Source: Collybiopsis luxurians FD-317 M1
Lineage: Eukaryota; Basidiomycota; Agaricomycetes; Agaricales; Omphalotaceae
Length of the DNA: 64,000 nt
NCBI GenBank assembly: GCA_000827265.1
Contig: KN834800.1
Span: forward strand, 336,524-400,523
Direction of reading: 5' to 3'
Shown: piece by piece, positions 1 through 11,221 of the stretch
Layout of the letters: the number at the start of each line of letters is the position of its first letter
How positions within the stretch are numbered: position 1 is the stretch's first letter
The notes under the pieces: model-generated
Told to the model about the DNA's origin: nothing
Databases searched by the model: none
The model's input: only the letters and a program-made list of their open reading frames with translations
Program-made: the position numbers and the translations under genes

Positions 1-687
1 CTGAGTAATTCGTGCGTCGGAATTGAAGACTGCCTCACTCGAATCGCGTGGAGGTGAAGTCAGCTCGGTCATCATGCAAGCTGGAGGAAAAAGTGAAAAG
101 TTGGGTGCACAGAAGTACTCACGTGCGGTCAAAGCTGGAATTTTCAAAAAAAGTTATTTATTTCTTCGTGAATGGACGTGTAGATAAAAAAACACTAGTT
201 AGTACAGCAGAACCAACGCATTACTCCAGTGTCCGTGTAATCTGCCTAGAGCCAGGTATTGCCCACAGGTGAGACGGCGATGCAGTAGTAGACATGATAT
301 AAAGAGCTCCAGAAGAAAACACAGACATTTACAACACACAACATCGATGGTAATAAATAGAAGGAGGCAGGGAAGGATGGGTGAGAGGGGAAACGCGAAA
401 CGGAGGACGAAAAATACAAACGGAAGATATGAACACTTCGCGTGTAGATAATGGATACTATACAGCATAAAAGAGATGAGACTTTATAACTTGACACAGA
501 AATTGATGCCTTGCGATATGTTAATGAAAGTGCTACGTCCATGAAAAAGGTGAACGGAGAAAAACGCCTGGGAAACCCTGAATAGAGATATCATAAAAAG
601 TATGCAATTTGGACCAAGAGCGACGATAGCAAGGCGATTCCAAAGGAGAGCGAGTTGAATGCAAGACGCAGATGTTGAAAACTGGAT
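1..687. other. 5' window flank, no gene seen
   Basis: I see no convincing coding frame here. The short open frames on both strands have no recognisable motif and no plausible splice structure. Part of it is probably the 3' untranslated and intergenic sequence of the minus-strand gene that ends at 688. Confidence 0.5.
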
Positions 688-2378
688 TTAATCCATGTCC
701 ATTTCCATTTCCAAATCCCAGTCCTCTTCCTTGATGGGAGGCGCAGCCACCTTGATCCTTGGAGCGCCCACGCTCAAGCCACGCTCATGCTCGAATCCAT
801 ATTCATCAAAGCTCTTCTTGCCATTCTGACCCCTGCCACCAATAGCATATCCATCCCTCTTCACATCAAACGCACCGTCGCCTTCGTCAACATCAGGTTC
901 GAATTCGTAATCATGATACACCCTCATAGGATCATCTTCGTCGTCTTCTTCCTCATCTTCCTCCAACGAGCTAGATCTTTCGCTCTCACTAAACACACTT
1001 CCGCTACGCATAGAACTGCGAGGAATCGAGAGGGAGGCAGAGTTGAATGACGAAGAGGAGGGAGTGAAAATCGACGCAGGAGCCCGAGGGCCGCTGGGAG
1101 ATGATGAACTACCTCCAGAGGAGGATAGAGCACGACCATATCCGATTCCAGGTCCCAGACTGCGTACTTCTCCGTTAGATGGAATTGCAATCGGACTGGC
1201 AGGACCGGAGGGCGCAGATGACCCGCCCATCATGAAAAGACCCGGACGAACTTGAGTAACGTCCGTAGTAGGAATAGCGTAATCATGCAATCGTGGCCCG
1301 ACGGAAGGCGGACGCGCTGGTGCAAAGATACCGGAAGCGACATTATTCGTGGGTACCGAGCTCGAAACCTTCCCTGAGGCTACCGCCGCTGCACCGGGGC
1401 TGTCTCCTTCGGGCAAAGGCAACGTGCCTCCACTCAAGAAACTCGGCCAAAGGCTGCGGTCTTCTGGAAGACTGGTTCCCGTAGAGGATTCGGCGGAGAA
1501 GTGAGACAGAATGGCTGCGGCCTCGAGAAGCTGCACCTGCTGATGCTTGCTAAGCACATATTTGGACGACTCGCGCCAGTGAGGAGTGTGCTCCCAGCGG
1601 TGCTTGATGAGGCAAGAGGGATGACGGTAAACCTAAAAGAGAACGTGTCAATGAATTGAAATGTGGAAATAGAAAGGGTGGATGAACCTTTGAGCAACCT
1701 TCACACTTGTGTTCTACACCTCTCTTCTTCCCATTCTTTATCGAAATGGGTTTGGAGTTGATGACGGGAGGCATTGAACTAGCGTTGGTGGTAGGCGCCG
1801 AGCCAACGCGAACGGCACTTGGGTCAGTGGCAGAGGCGCTTATAGGGATACCAGATGACACAGATTCGGGTTTTGACGCAGCTAAAAGTCCATCCGAGGG
1901 AACTGAGGTGCCAGTAGGTGATAAAGATAGAGTAGCCAATGAAAGGGATCCTGACGGAGACGGTCTAAAGAAATTCAGTGGAGTCATGAAAGGGAACTCA
2001 AATTAGTGAGCCATGAGCGAAAAACTTACAATGGTCTGACGGCTGCATCCCTGGCATCACTCAACCTCCTTCTCGTCTTTCCTGCGGACGAAAGTCTTCG
2101 TTGGTTCTTGTTATTGCTCGAATTACTGGAGCTGAGAACTGAAAGAGACGATTGTCCAGCTGAGGAGTCCACCGACGACGAAGATAAGGGTATTGGGGCA
2201 GCACTGGAAGCTGCTATTGAAAGCGAAAGCAAGCTCTGAACTGGGTCTCCAGAAGCCTTTGTATGATACGGAATTTGAGATATCGTCAGCTCGGGGATCC
2301 TTCTTTGACGAATATACTGTTGGCACATACCAGCGTCGTCGTCGTCGTCGTCGCTGAAGGCGATAAGGAAGAGCTCAT
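688..2378 (-). CDS. C2H2 zinc-finger transcription factor (single finger)
   Basis: Predicted nuclear DNA-binding protein of 498 residues from four exons: 2378-2331, 2256-2030, 1964-1688 and 1632-688. The summed length is a multiple of three and every junction has GT-AG borders. The protein starts MSSSLSPSA followed by six Thr, encoded by a CGT/ACG microsatellite that ends at the first donor. One finger (C-x2-C-x12-H-x3-H) lies at about residues 179-199 and is split by intron 3: CEGCSK on one exon, VYRHPSCLIKHRWEH on the next. After it comes KYVLSKHQQVQLLEAAAIL, a tract I associate with a fungal single-finger C2H2 family. The rest is low-complexity: Ser/Pro-rich, then Ser-rich, then an acidic tail near LEEDEEEDDEDD ending EMEMDMD. 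The acidic C-terminus could be an activation region (inference). The start was chosen because it makes exon 1 phase 0 and joins cleanly to ASGDPVQS. Target genes are unknown. Confidence 0.82.
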
Positions 2379-2664
2379 TATAGCGAATTGGAAGAGACTG
2401 GCGAGAGTCAAATAGAGCTACAGCGTGAAGATGGTGGATCGGGTTCAAAAAAAAATAATTGTTACAGTACAGTGACACAAGAGTATATACCCAAATTCGG
2501 CAAGTTAGGCGGCTTAGCCTCGAGATGTAATCAAGCTTACTCGAGCAGTCAGGTCTTACCCTGGCGTGCCTCAAGGCCTCAGATATCTCAATAAAATACA
2601 CATACAGTTACTTTATAATTCGACAAGGGTCGCAGAATGAATCATGGTCCCATCTTCTAAGTAT

Positions 2665-4258
2665 TCATATATGCAACCTTTCACTCGCCATCTTCGCCCC
2701 CTTCACTCGAGCCGCAATCTTTTCAAACACAATATCCCTCACAAAATCAGAATCGCCCCCATATTTCGGTTTAACTTCGTTGATAAACGGGTTGAACCCA
2801 CAATCATCCGTAGCTCCAAGCTGATCAGCCGGAATGTACTTGCCAGCCTCCACCAAACTCTCGCAAACCTCTTCTGGAGTCTCAACCGTCGGATTGCCCG
2901 GGTCAATTACTCCAATGAAAGCAACCTGTTTCACTCCGTTAGCGTCTTTCCGGATATGTTTACCTATTTCTTGGTAAACCGATGTGCGAATGTCAGGAGC
3001 GTGAGAGGCCAGTTGCATGAGGAAGTAGCCCGCGTTGATTTTGAATAACGAGGGGAGGAGAGAGTAGTAAGGCACATCCAAAGAGTGATATGAGCCGGAA
3101 TCACCACCTGGGCAAGTGTGAACACCGATGTTGATGCGTTCTGCGGGGGTGAAGCGATCGAGGACCCTATACAGCAAAAGGCTTGTTTCTATTGGAATCG
3201 ACTCTACGAATTCATCCTCTTACTGGTTGTTCAAATCAATAAATGTGTCCAGGAGGCTGGCGGCAGTCCAAGGATATTGAGGGTCATTCTTCAAAGCAAG
3301 ACGGCCTGGCACTCTCTCTGTCAACTCAATTGGCCCAATCAATAACAAAATACCGACCTTCTGTAAAGTCAATGGAGACCCTTTTCACCCCAGCTGCGAA
3401 GCAACCTCTGATATCTTTTTCACACTAGCAGCTGCCTTCAGCACACCAGCATCTCGGAGTGAAAGATATCCATATCTTACTTGCCTCGTTTACAACGTCA
3501 GCCATGAACTGCTCCTTCGAGTATCCCGGCACTTCTTCATTGAGAGGATACTGTAGATATATCATACTGGGTGAAATGACCGCTTGCTTCATCGGATGTC
3601 CTTTGCTAAGAGCAGCGTTCTGTTTAAACATTTGCCAGGCAAATGTGCTGTACCTTGCTTGGGGTGAACATCGTAAGCGCTTTCTAATTGACATATAGCC
3701 GCATACTTACCTGAAAGGGCCCTTGACGATTCGAGGGATTTGACGGTGATGGCCATCGTCGTAGGGCTACAAGAGAGATCATATTATAACTGTCCTAGGT
3801 ACGCTGTCAGTGTACTCACGAAGCGTATACCATCCTCCACTACGCTATTAGCCAATCCCTTTCCACCGAGGATACTGACACAAACATTCAAAACTCAATG
3901 ATCAGCCTGATGATGAGGAGTACCTACTCGACCACTGGGTACGTAAAGAACCTTCATTGAAGCGTCAGCCTTGTCGCCAATAAATACACTAATACACTCA
4001 CGAACTAACTCTCTGATCACCATCCGTAAGATACGTCTCCCCAGTTTTTATCAAACGCGTCAACGAGTCCTCCACAGCTTTATCCTGCGCCTGGACAAAC
4101 TCCTCTCTGGTAATCTTGCCTGAATTAAAATCCGCGTAGGCTTGTTGTAGGTCTGCGATGAAAGGGCTTGGAATCTGAAATCATTGACTGAATCGGAAGG
4201 ATAAGTACGTACAAACAGGACGAGGAAGGCTTCCTACAAGTTCAGTCGGGATAGGCAT
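2665..4258 (-). CDS. MetE-like methionine synthase family protein, array copy 1
   Basis: Cobalamin-independent methionine synthase-like protein of about 375 residues, resembling only the C-terminal catalytic half of MetE (UROD/MetE superfamily). Family members transfer a methyl group to a thiol bound by zinc. The start MPIPTELVGSLPRP is shared by the copies. Further landmarks are TYLTDGDQRVSS, PSMIYLQYPL, IGVHTCPGG with the H-x-C zinc ligands, VETPEEVCE, and QLGATDDCGF with the third zinc cysteine. About nine exons are needed. After VVNE the donor reads GAG|GCAAGT, a GC-AG intron, where copies 2-4 have GT. This copy has diverged most near the active site: HTCPGGDSGSYHS here against HTCPGGDCDSxHS in the others. 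All exons can be joined without a stop, so it is probably functional. The exact methyl donor and acceptor are not known; these short proteins need not make methionine. Confidence 0.8.
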
Positions 4259-5057
4259 GGTTTTCGCTTGTAGTAGTTGGTCAGCAAAAGAAGAAATGCT
4301 CGAGACACTTTCTTAAGCTATTAATGCCTTAGGTTCGAAGCTTTCCAGTATCATACAGCACCGTCACTCGCTTAACGCTTCTCAACTCGATTTTCTGCAA
4401 GGTTCAGTCAAACCTTTCCGATTATCGCGTCCACGGCCCGGGATAGGTAAGAAAAGAACGGATTGAGACTCTGGAAATTCCCGTGTAATATACTTCCTTC
4501 CTTCTTTCCCAGTACCATACACCGCACTGGCAGCTCCTACGGCATTCAATTTTCTTGCAAGGTTCAGTCAAGTTTTTCAGTTATATTGCGCCCATGACTC
4601 CAAAAACAAGTAAATACTAGTTCATTCCCACTGACCGCGCCGTGCAATACTTTCATCCTTCCTTCCCACCCGCTCAGAAGCGATATTGCCAGGAATGGCA
4701 CGTATGAGATTGTAATTCAATATAGGATATCCGGCGAATTTCTTTCTCTCGGTGGGCTGACGTTGGTAAAGAACAAGCCTACGGAGAAAGTTTGAGTAGA
4801 GCCTGCTACGGCCACCTGATTTTTTTTTAGGATAACTTATGTATCCCGATTTGGCCGAAGCTTGGCTGGGCATTCACTCGGAAGGAACTATTACAAAATA
4901 ATACATGGTAAGTCATGTAAAGAACAGGCAAATGCATGAATCAAAAACGCATTGCAACAAAATTCCGGCGGATGCTCGACTCGGAACCTGTCTCGAGTTG
5001 ATGAGGGAGAGAACTTAAGCATACATACATTCGACAAGGAGGTCAAATAAAATACAT
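4259..5057 (-). promoter_or_regulatory. Upstream region of copy 1 with two promoter-like modules
   Basis: Two versions of a module seen upstream of the other copies are present. Each has a TTCCAGTAtCATACA..GCACTGgcAGC part (about 4342-4375 and 4508-4540) followed by TGCAAGGTTCAGTCA at 4396-4410 and 4556-4570. On the gene's own strand the last part reads TGACTGAACCTTGCA. A third block around 4752-4830 (GACGTTGG..AACAAGCCTACGGAGAAAGT..GGCCACCTGA) recurs near 6985-7075 and 9868-9975. Conservation between diverging copies suggests function, but it may only reflect shared duplication history. Confidence 0.5.
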
Positions 5058-6658
5058 CTATACGTTCAACTTTTCACTCGCCATCTTTGCCCCTTTGACT
5101 CGAGCCGCAATCTTCTCAAACGCAACATCCCTTGCAAAATCGGGATTTCCCCCATGCTTTGGTTTAACATCATCGCTAAACGGACTGAACCCGCAATCAT
5201 CTGTGGCTCCAAGTTGGTCCACTGGAATATACTTGCTGGCTTCCACCAGCCTCTCGCAAACCTGCTCGGGAGTCTCAACCGTCGGATTGAGCGGGTTGGT
5301 TACTCCAATGAAAGCAACTTGTTTGACACCCTGAGCATCTTTCCGGATGTGTTTGCCGATTTCTTGGTAGGTTGACGTGCGAATTTCCGGAGTATGGGAG
5401 GCCATTTGGAGGAGGAAGTAGCCCGCGTTGATTTTGAATAATGAGGGGAGGAGAGTGCGGTAAGGCACTTCTAAGGAGTGGGAAGAATCGCAGTCTCCGC
5501 CTGGGCAAGTGTGGACGCCGATGTTAATGCGTTCTGTGGGGGTGAAGCGATCGAGGACCCTACACAGCGAAGGGTTTGTTTCATTCGCAATCAACTCCAC
5601 TCATCCACTTACCGGTTGTTCAAATTGATAAATGTGTCGAGGAGGCTGGCGGCAGTCCAAGGATATTGAGGGTCATTCTTCAAAGCAAGACGGCCTGGCA
5701 CTCTTTCTGTCAATCCAATAGCTCAATTAACAATAACAAAACACCAACCTTCCGTAAAGTCAATGGATACCCGTTTTGCCCCAGCTGCAAAGCATCCTCG
5801 GATATCCTTTTCACACTAACAGCCGCATCAGCACACCAGCAGCTTGGAGTGAAACTCTTGACATATCTTTCTTACCTCATTAACAATGTCAGTCATAAAC
5901 TGCTCCTTTGAGTATCCCGGCAATTCTTCAGTGAGCGGATAGAGTAGATACATCATACTGGGTGAAACAACTGTTTGTTTCATCGGGTATCCTTTGTTGA
6001 GAGGAGCGCTCTGTTTGAAGTTTTGCCAGGCGTACATGTTGTACCTTGAGGCGAATGCCATAAGTGTAGATTCTAATTTCTACATAGCGGCGTACTTACT
6101 TGAAAGGACCCCTGACGACTCGAGGGACTTGACGCAGATGTCCATCATCAAAAGGCTGCAAATGAGACATCATGTTATTGATGCTATTGCCTTAGATAGG
6201 TTGGCCAATGAACTCACAAAATATACCCCGTTTGGCGCCATGTTATCAGCTATACCTTTTCCACCCAGAGTCCTGCAAATGAACAATCAAATTCAATCAT
6301 CCGCTTGAGGGTAATGAATACCTACTCAACCATTGGGTATGTAAAGAACCTACACCATGATGTCACAGTCATAACATATGAACCTGGTAATACACTCACG
6401 AACTAACCCTTTGATCACCGTCCGTAAGATATGTCTCCCCAGTCTTCTTCAAACGCGTCAACGAATCCTCCACAGCCTTGTCTTGGGCCTTGACAAACTC
6501 CTCTCTGGTAATCTTGTCTGAATCATATTCTGCTATGGCTTGTTGTAGATCTGCAATGAAACAGCTCGGAATTGGAAGCTCGGCTTAATGAAGCGGAAGA
6601 AGAGATACATACAAACAGGACGAGGGAGGCTTCCTACAAGTTCAGTCGGGATAGGCAT
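5058..6658 (-). CDS. MetE-like methionine synthase family protein, array copy 2
   Basis: Second tandem member, with the same exon layout and the same start (MPIPTELVGSLPRP). The last exon is large and ends AKMASEKLNV. Catalytic features are retained: IGVHTCPGGDCDS (H-x-C zinc ligands) and QLGATDDCGFSPF (third ligand). The region LQQAIAEYDSDKITREEF matches copies 1, 3 and 4. The intron after IVNE uses a normal GAG|GTAAGA donor. All exons join without stops, so I call it intact. One upstream promoter module is present, with TGCAAGGTTCAGTCA at 6856-6870, about 200 nt before the ATG. It lies 0.8 kb from copy 1, in the same direction. The substrate is unknown, as for copy 1. Confidence 0.82.
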
Positions 6659-7748
6659 ATTTAAATTTGTAGAATTGTGCTTGATATCGATTGGCTGGCA
6701 AAATTAGAAATGTCTGGAAGATTCAAGACCTACATTTTTGGGGCCTACGAGTATTTATGCCCAAGTTGGAGCTTTCATATTCCAGGATCATACATTGCAC
6801 TGGGAGCAACTACGGGTATTTTCCTCTAACAGTAATTGAGTTGTGATCGATTTCCTGCAAGGTTCAGTCAGGAGCATGTCGTCTTTTCAGTCTTCGGATC
6901 CAAGGACATGTAGGCAATCACCCCCACCGCTAAAGAGAAATATTAAAGTGACATGTATGAATAGTATCCGTTGAGTTTCCCCTCTCAGCGGGATGACGTT
7001 GGCTGGGAACAAGCCTACGGAGAAAGTACTAGCAGCCTGAAAGTAACTAATTATTCATGAGGCCACCTGATGACTTTGCCTGAACGTCAGCCTGGAAGGG
7101 GCCACAATACTGATCCATACATGGTACAGAGAATAGAGTAGTCATGTCTTGTAAGCCGAACGAGGCGGTAAGTATACTGTACTGAATGGTGTGGCGAATT
7201 AATGATCGTGAGACCGGCGGTTTCCTTTACGGGATCGCCGATGGGATCCATGTCCAGCGGCGCCGTGTACACTGTATATCATATCATATCGTATACGGGT
7301 TTTAATGAGAGCCAAATCCAGCGTGAGTTCATTATGAGATCTTGAGACTCAGAAGTTGTACATGCATGATATTATTGAGACAGTGGGACAACTTGTCGAG
7401 ACAAGGTATATGGGGTGCACTGCCAGTGCCTACCATATCCCTCGGGACGACGGACAGTAAACAAGGATCCAAAAAAGGTATATGAAGAATGTCAAGCAGA
7501 AATGAAATAACACATCACAACAAATTATTGGACATTTGAGGAGAATCAGTCCTAAGCTTTATAAGGCAAAGAAGGGTACTCATTTTGTGGTATTTGAAAA
7601 CTTGCTACATATGAGCGATTGCATCGAAAGACTAGCCTGAGCAGGCCTGAGCTGTCATTAGTAGTGGGGGCTGGGTAACAGGTTACACCTTCAGGCCGGT
7701 CGGACGCAGTACTTTACATTTCAACAATAAACAAGTTACAAAATATAA
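6659..7748. other. Copy 2 promoter region and decayed duplicated sequence
   Basis: 6776-6870 holds the promoter module (ATCATACATTGCACTGG..., then GCAAGGTTCAGTCA). 6985-7075 holds the block ending GGCCACCTGATGACTTTGCCTGAACGTC. 7080-7700 is a degraded relative of sequence at 9990-10060 plus 10480-10960 and of the 3' flank of the kinase gene (for example GAGACCGGCGGTTTCC against GAGACCCGCGGCCTCC at about 10540, and TTGAAAACTTGCTA near 7597 and 10908). No coding frame is supported. Confidence 0.45.
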
Positions 7749-9342
7749 CTATACATTCAACTTTTCACTCGCCATCTTTGCCCCTTTGATTCGAGCCGAA
7801 ATCTTTTCAAGCGCAACATCCATCGCAAATTCAAGATTCCCCCCATGCTTCGGTTTAATATCATCACAGAACGGACTGAAGCCACAATCATCTGTAGCCC
7901 CAAGCTGATCAACCGGAATATACTTGCTCGCCTCTATCAAACTCTCGCAAACCTGCTCAGGAGTTTCAACCGTCGGATTGAGCGTGTGAGTCACCCCAAT
8001 GAAAGCGACCTGTTTCACCCCGTTAGCATCTCTTCGGATATGTTTACCGATTTCCTGGTAAACAGATGTGCGAATGTCAGGAGTGTGGGAGGCGAGTTGC
8101 ATGAGGAAGTAGCCCGCATTGATTTTGAATAACGAGGGGAGGAGAGCGTGGTAGGGCACATCGAAAGAGTGGTTAGAATCGCAATCTGCGCCTGGGCAAG
8201 TATGAATGCCAATGTTGATGCGTTCGGCGGGGGTAAAGCGATCGAGGACGCTAAACAGCATACTTAGGTCTTGATTCCGCTGCATTTGCTCATCTACTTA
8301 CCGGTTGTTCAAATCGACAAACGTGTCGATGAGACGCGCTTTAGTCCAAGGATTACCAGGATCGTTCTTCAAAGCAGTACGACCTGGCAGCCTTTCTGTC
8401 AGTCCTATAGCTCAACTAACAGCAACAAATCACCTACCTTCCGTGAAATCAATGGAAACTCTCTTAGCCCCAGCTGCAAAACATCCTCGGATGTCCTTTT
8501 CACACTACCACCGCACTCAGTACAACACATCTTGGGGCATAACATAGCATATCTCACCTCGTTAACAATGTCGTTCATAAATTGCTGCCTGGGGTATCCC
8601 GGCACTTCCTCGGCGAAAGGATAAAGTAGATACATCATACTGGGTGAGATGACTGTCTGTTTCATTGGATATCCTTTGCTCTGAGCAACACTCAGCTTGA
8701 AGTTTTGCCAGGCGTAAGTGTTGTACCTTGATGCGGATATATTGCTCTTAGTACTACTTGCCATGTAGTATCGGCGTACTTACTTGAAAGGACCCCTGGC
8801 GACTCGAGGGATCTGACGGTGATGTCCATCGTCGAAGGGCTGCAAGAGAGATCTCATGAAAACTGCCCTAAGAATGCAGTCAGTGTGCTCACAAACAATA
8901 CCCCATCTGGTGCCATATTGTCAGCTATTCCCTTTCCACCAAGAGTCCTGCAAAATAACATTCAAAATTCAATCATCAGCTTGAGATAATGGAAGACCTA
9001 CTCGATCACCGGGTACATAACGAACCTACACCGAGGTGTTAGACCCATAGCATATAATCATCATAATACAGAGGAATCTACTCACGAACACACCCTTTGG
9101 TCACCATCCGTAAGATATGTCTCCCCGGTCTTCTTCAAATGCGTCAACAAATTCTCCACAGCCTTGTCCTGCACCTTGACAAACTCCTCTCTGGTGATCT
9201 TGCCCGAGTCATAATCTGCATAGGCTTGTTGCAGATCTATAATGAAAGAGCTGAGAAATTGAAAGCTCTAAATGAAGTGGAAGGAGAGATACGTACAAAC
9301 AGTACGAGGGAGGCTACCTACGAGTTCAGTTGGGATAGGCAT
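7749..9342 (-). CDS. MetE-like methionine synthase family protein, array copy 3
   Basis: Third tandem member. It begins MPIPTELVGSLPRT, where the other copies have PRP, and ends AKMASEKLNV. The large last exon retains IGIHTCPGADCDS, with the H-x-C ligands but PGA in place of PGG, and QLGATDDCGFSPF. Earlier exons show more change than in copies 2 and 4: RVCSF for RVSSF, FVMYPVI for FFTYPVV, and ENLLTHLKKTGETY for EDSLTRLKKTGETY. No stop is needed to join the exons. It may be an intact gene under relaxed selection (inference). Two promoter modules lie upstream, with CAAGGTTCAGTCA at 9521-9533 and TGCAAGGTTCAGTCA at 9697-9711. Confidence 0.78.
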
Positions 9343-10030
9343 GGTTTTCGTATAGCTCTGTTTGGTTAACAAAACCAGAAATGCTTAAGACAAGGATTCA
9401 AGATTCACATTTCTTGGGCTTATTTATGGCAAAGATGGACTGAGGGCTTTCCAGTAACATACATTGTACCATGACACCCATACGTATTGCCTCTCCCCTT
9501 AATTCGCGCTCGATTTCCTCCAAGGTTCAGTCAAGAGCATGGTGCCTTTTCGATCATCATATCCAAGGACATGTAGGAGAAAGTATGGTATATGGCCACT
9601 GAGATGGGGCTGAAATGGAGCTTTCCAGTATCATACATTGCACTGGCAGCACCTAGTACGGATATGGCTTCTTCAATTAATTCGTGCTCAATTCCCTGCA
9701 AGGTTCAGTCAAGAATATACAGCCTTTTCAATCACTGCATCCAAGAATATGTAAGACTTAGGAGGAGCAATAAGAAGTACTAGTTCGTTTCCCGCTTAAG
9801 AGATGACATTGAAGTACTATGAGAGTAAAAATCTATGTAGCGTAGTATTCATCGACCTGCGGCTTTAAGTGGGTTGACGTTGGCTGGGAATAAACCTACG
9901 GAGAAAGTACTAGCTGCCTGAAAAGAAGTTTCATTATCCACAGGATGATACCGATTGCTGCGGCCACCTGATGACTATTTCTAAATGTCGTCCCGGAAGG
10001 AGCTATCATATACTTCATGTAACCTGACCA
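9343..10030 (-). promoter_or_regulatory. Upstream region of copy 3 with duplicated promoter module
   Basis: Two module copies lie at about 9445-9533 and 9618-9711. Each has CTTTCCAGTA(A/T)CATACATTG followed by (G/C)CAAGGTTCAGTCA. The block at 9868-9975 (TTGACGTTGGCTGGGAATAAACC.. to GGCCACCTGATGAC) also recurs upstream of copies 1 and 2. The function is inferred only from repetition upstream of paralogous genes. Confidence 0.45.
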
Positions 10031-10039
10031 AGGCAGTAT

Positions 10040-10412
10040 ATGTACTGTACTATATCAGGGGTACATATACCTGGGAAGCCATTATTTAACGACGGACCTC
10101 CAAGTCACTCGTATTCTTACCGACTTTGTGGCTCTCTGTTCGAGACAGCGGAGCATGTTCTCCTTCAATGTACAGGATCAGCATCTCTTGTCGATCTTCG
10201 TGTCAACTTTTGTGCATCGATGGTGGGTTCAATGTGGGAACTACAACAACAGCAAGCTTTCGGATGAACAGGCACTCCTTCTAAAGAAGTATATATTTCA
10301 TTGGTCAGCCGTTCCGAGGATCTTCATGGGGCAGTCAATGTTTGGAATGAATGTATGGGAGCCGTGGAGTCAGATTGTGGTACAGACAGCGAGGACGAAC
10401 ACTCGAACATAA
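10040..10412 (+). mobile_element. LINE (non-LTR retrotransposon) C-terminal relic
   Basis: The reading frame contains YRLCGSLFETAEHVLLQC followed by SLVDLR. This matches the zinc-binding CxxC..ExxEHvLLxC motif seen after the reverse transcriptase or RNase H domain of fungal LINE-type elements. Only a short C-terminal piece remains. The frame breaks near 10265 and the downstream peptide continues in another frame. An A-rich stretch (AAAAAATTTTT, about 10411) follows. It interrupts sequence that is continuous around 7080-7270, so it is a later insertion into the duplicated spacer. Confidence 0.55.
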
Positions 10413-10709
10413 AAAATTTTTAATCCATTAGCTCTCCTGCTACCTAGTTACATCGGACTTGGATGAATCTAGGCTTGCTAACATCTCTGCTGTCACTACA
10501 GTAGTCTACCGGGTGATAACTCTGTGGTTGTAGTACGAGACCCGCGGCCTCCTTTATGGGACCACTGCTGAATACAGGTTTTCCAAGTCCAGCAGTTCAC
10601 CCAGCAATTCACAGTAGTCGTATTGCATGATATCATGTATGACGATGAAGACAGTAAGAATATGCGGAACGCATCACAACAATCATTAATCAATCTTCTT
10701 GAGATTACG

Positions 10710-10866
10710 GCTATTTAATTGTTATTGTTTTCGAAAAACGCACCTCAGTGATCGTATTTCTCTACTTACAAACAAACCACGAACAATGAATAGTATGTTT
10801 GTTTGGCCGTAAACACGATCATTAAGGTGCGTTTTTTGAAAACAATGCTACAAATAATTAAATAGC
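10710..10866. mobile_element. 157-bp palindromic MITE-like element
   Basis: Long terminal inverted repeats of about 65 nt. The left arm starts GCTATTTAATTGTTATTG, then TTTTCGAAAAACGCACCTCAG. The reverse complement of the right arm starts GCTATTTAATTATTTGTAG, then TTTTCAAAAAACGCACCTTAA. Both continue through a TGATCGTxTTT tract. The arms differ by a 5-nt indel and several substitutions, so the element is not fresh. There is no open frame, and no clear target-site duplication could be fixed by eye. Confidence 0.65.
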
Positions 10867-10884
10867 TGCATTATCCTCGTAGAT

Positions 10885-11140
10885 TTGTTGTACACATGTA
10901 GTATCTTGAAAACTTGCTATAATCAGAAGATTGGGCGACTTGTCCGCCGGCTTGTCGATGTTCCTAAACTTGAGCTTTGCAAGTGAATTGCCTTGATGAT
11001 ACACTCGAGGATGCGAACGACGTAGACCACAGTCTCCCGGTGCATTGCGCTACACTTGAAATGAGCCCTGAAGAGTCATTGGTTTGCTGAGCGACGAATG
11101 TCTCTCGAGAAACAGAATACATACATACTAAAGCTCACAA
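10885..11140 (-). pseudogene. Decayed fragment of the C1-kinase gene 3' end
   Basis: Matches the last intron and last exon of the kinase gene at 22241-24253. Shared landmarks are GGGCGACTTGTCC, CTCGAGGATGCGAACGACG, CTCCCGGTGCAT and GAGCCCTGAAGAGTCATTG. Reading frames are broken by indels. It lies just before the 3' end of MetE-like copy 4, so the duplication junction is near 11140-11200. Confidence 0.6.
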
Positions 11141-11221
11141 TCACAAATACATAAAGTACATACTCTGATGATTTCACCAACAAGAAGGGGTCATAAGATT
11201 AACCACGAATACAAAATCCAT

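Noticed and set aside
2026..2601. Long minus-strand frame with an Asp-Asp-Asp tract as the N-terminus of the C2H2 protein
   Set aside because: The ATG at 2378 in another frame gives a phase-matched first exon and a proper intron (2257-2330), so the Asp tract is an out-of-frame reading of the microsatellite.
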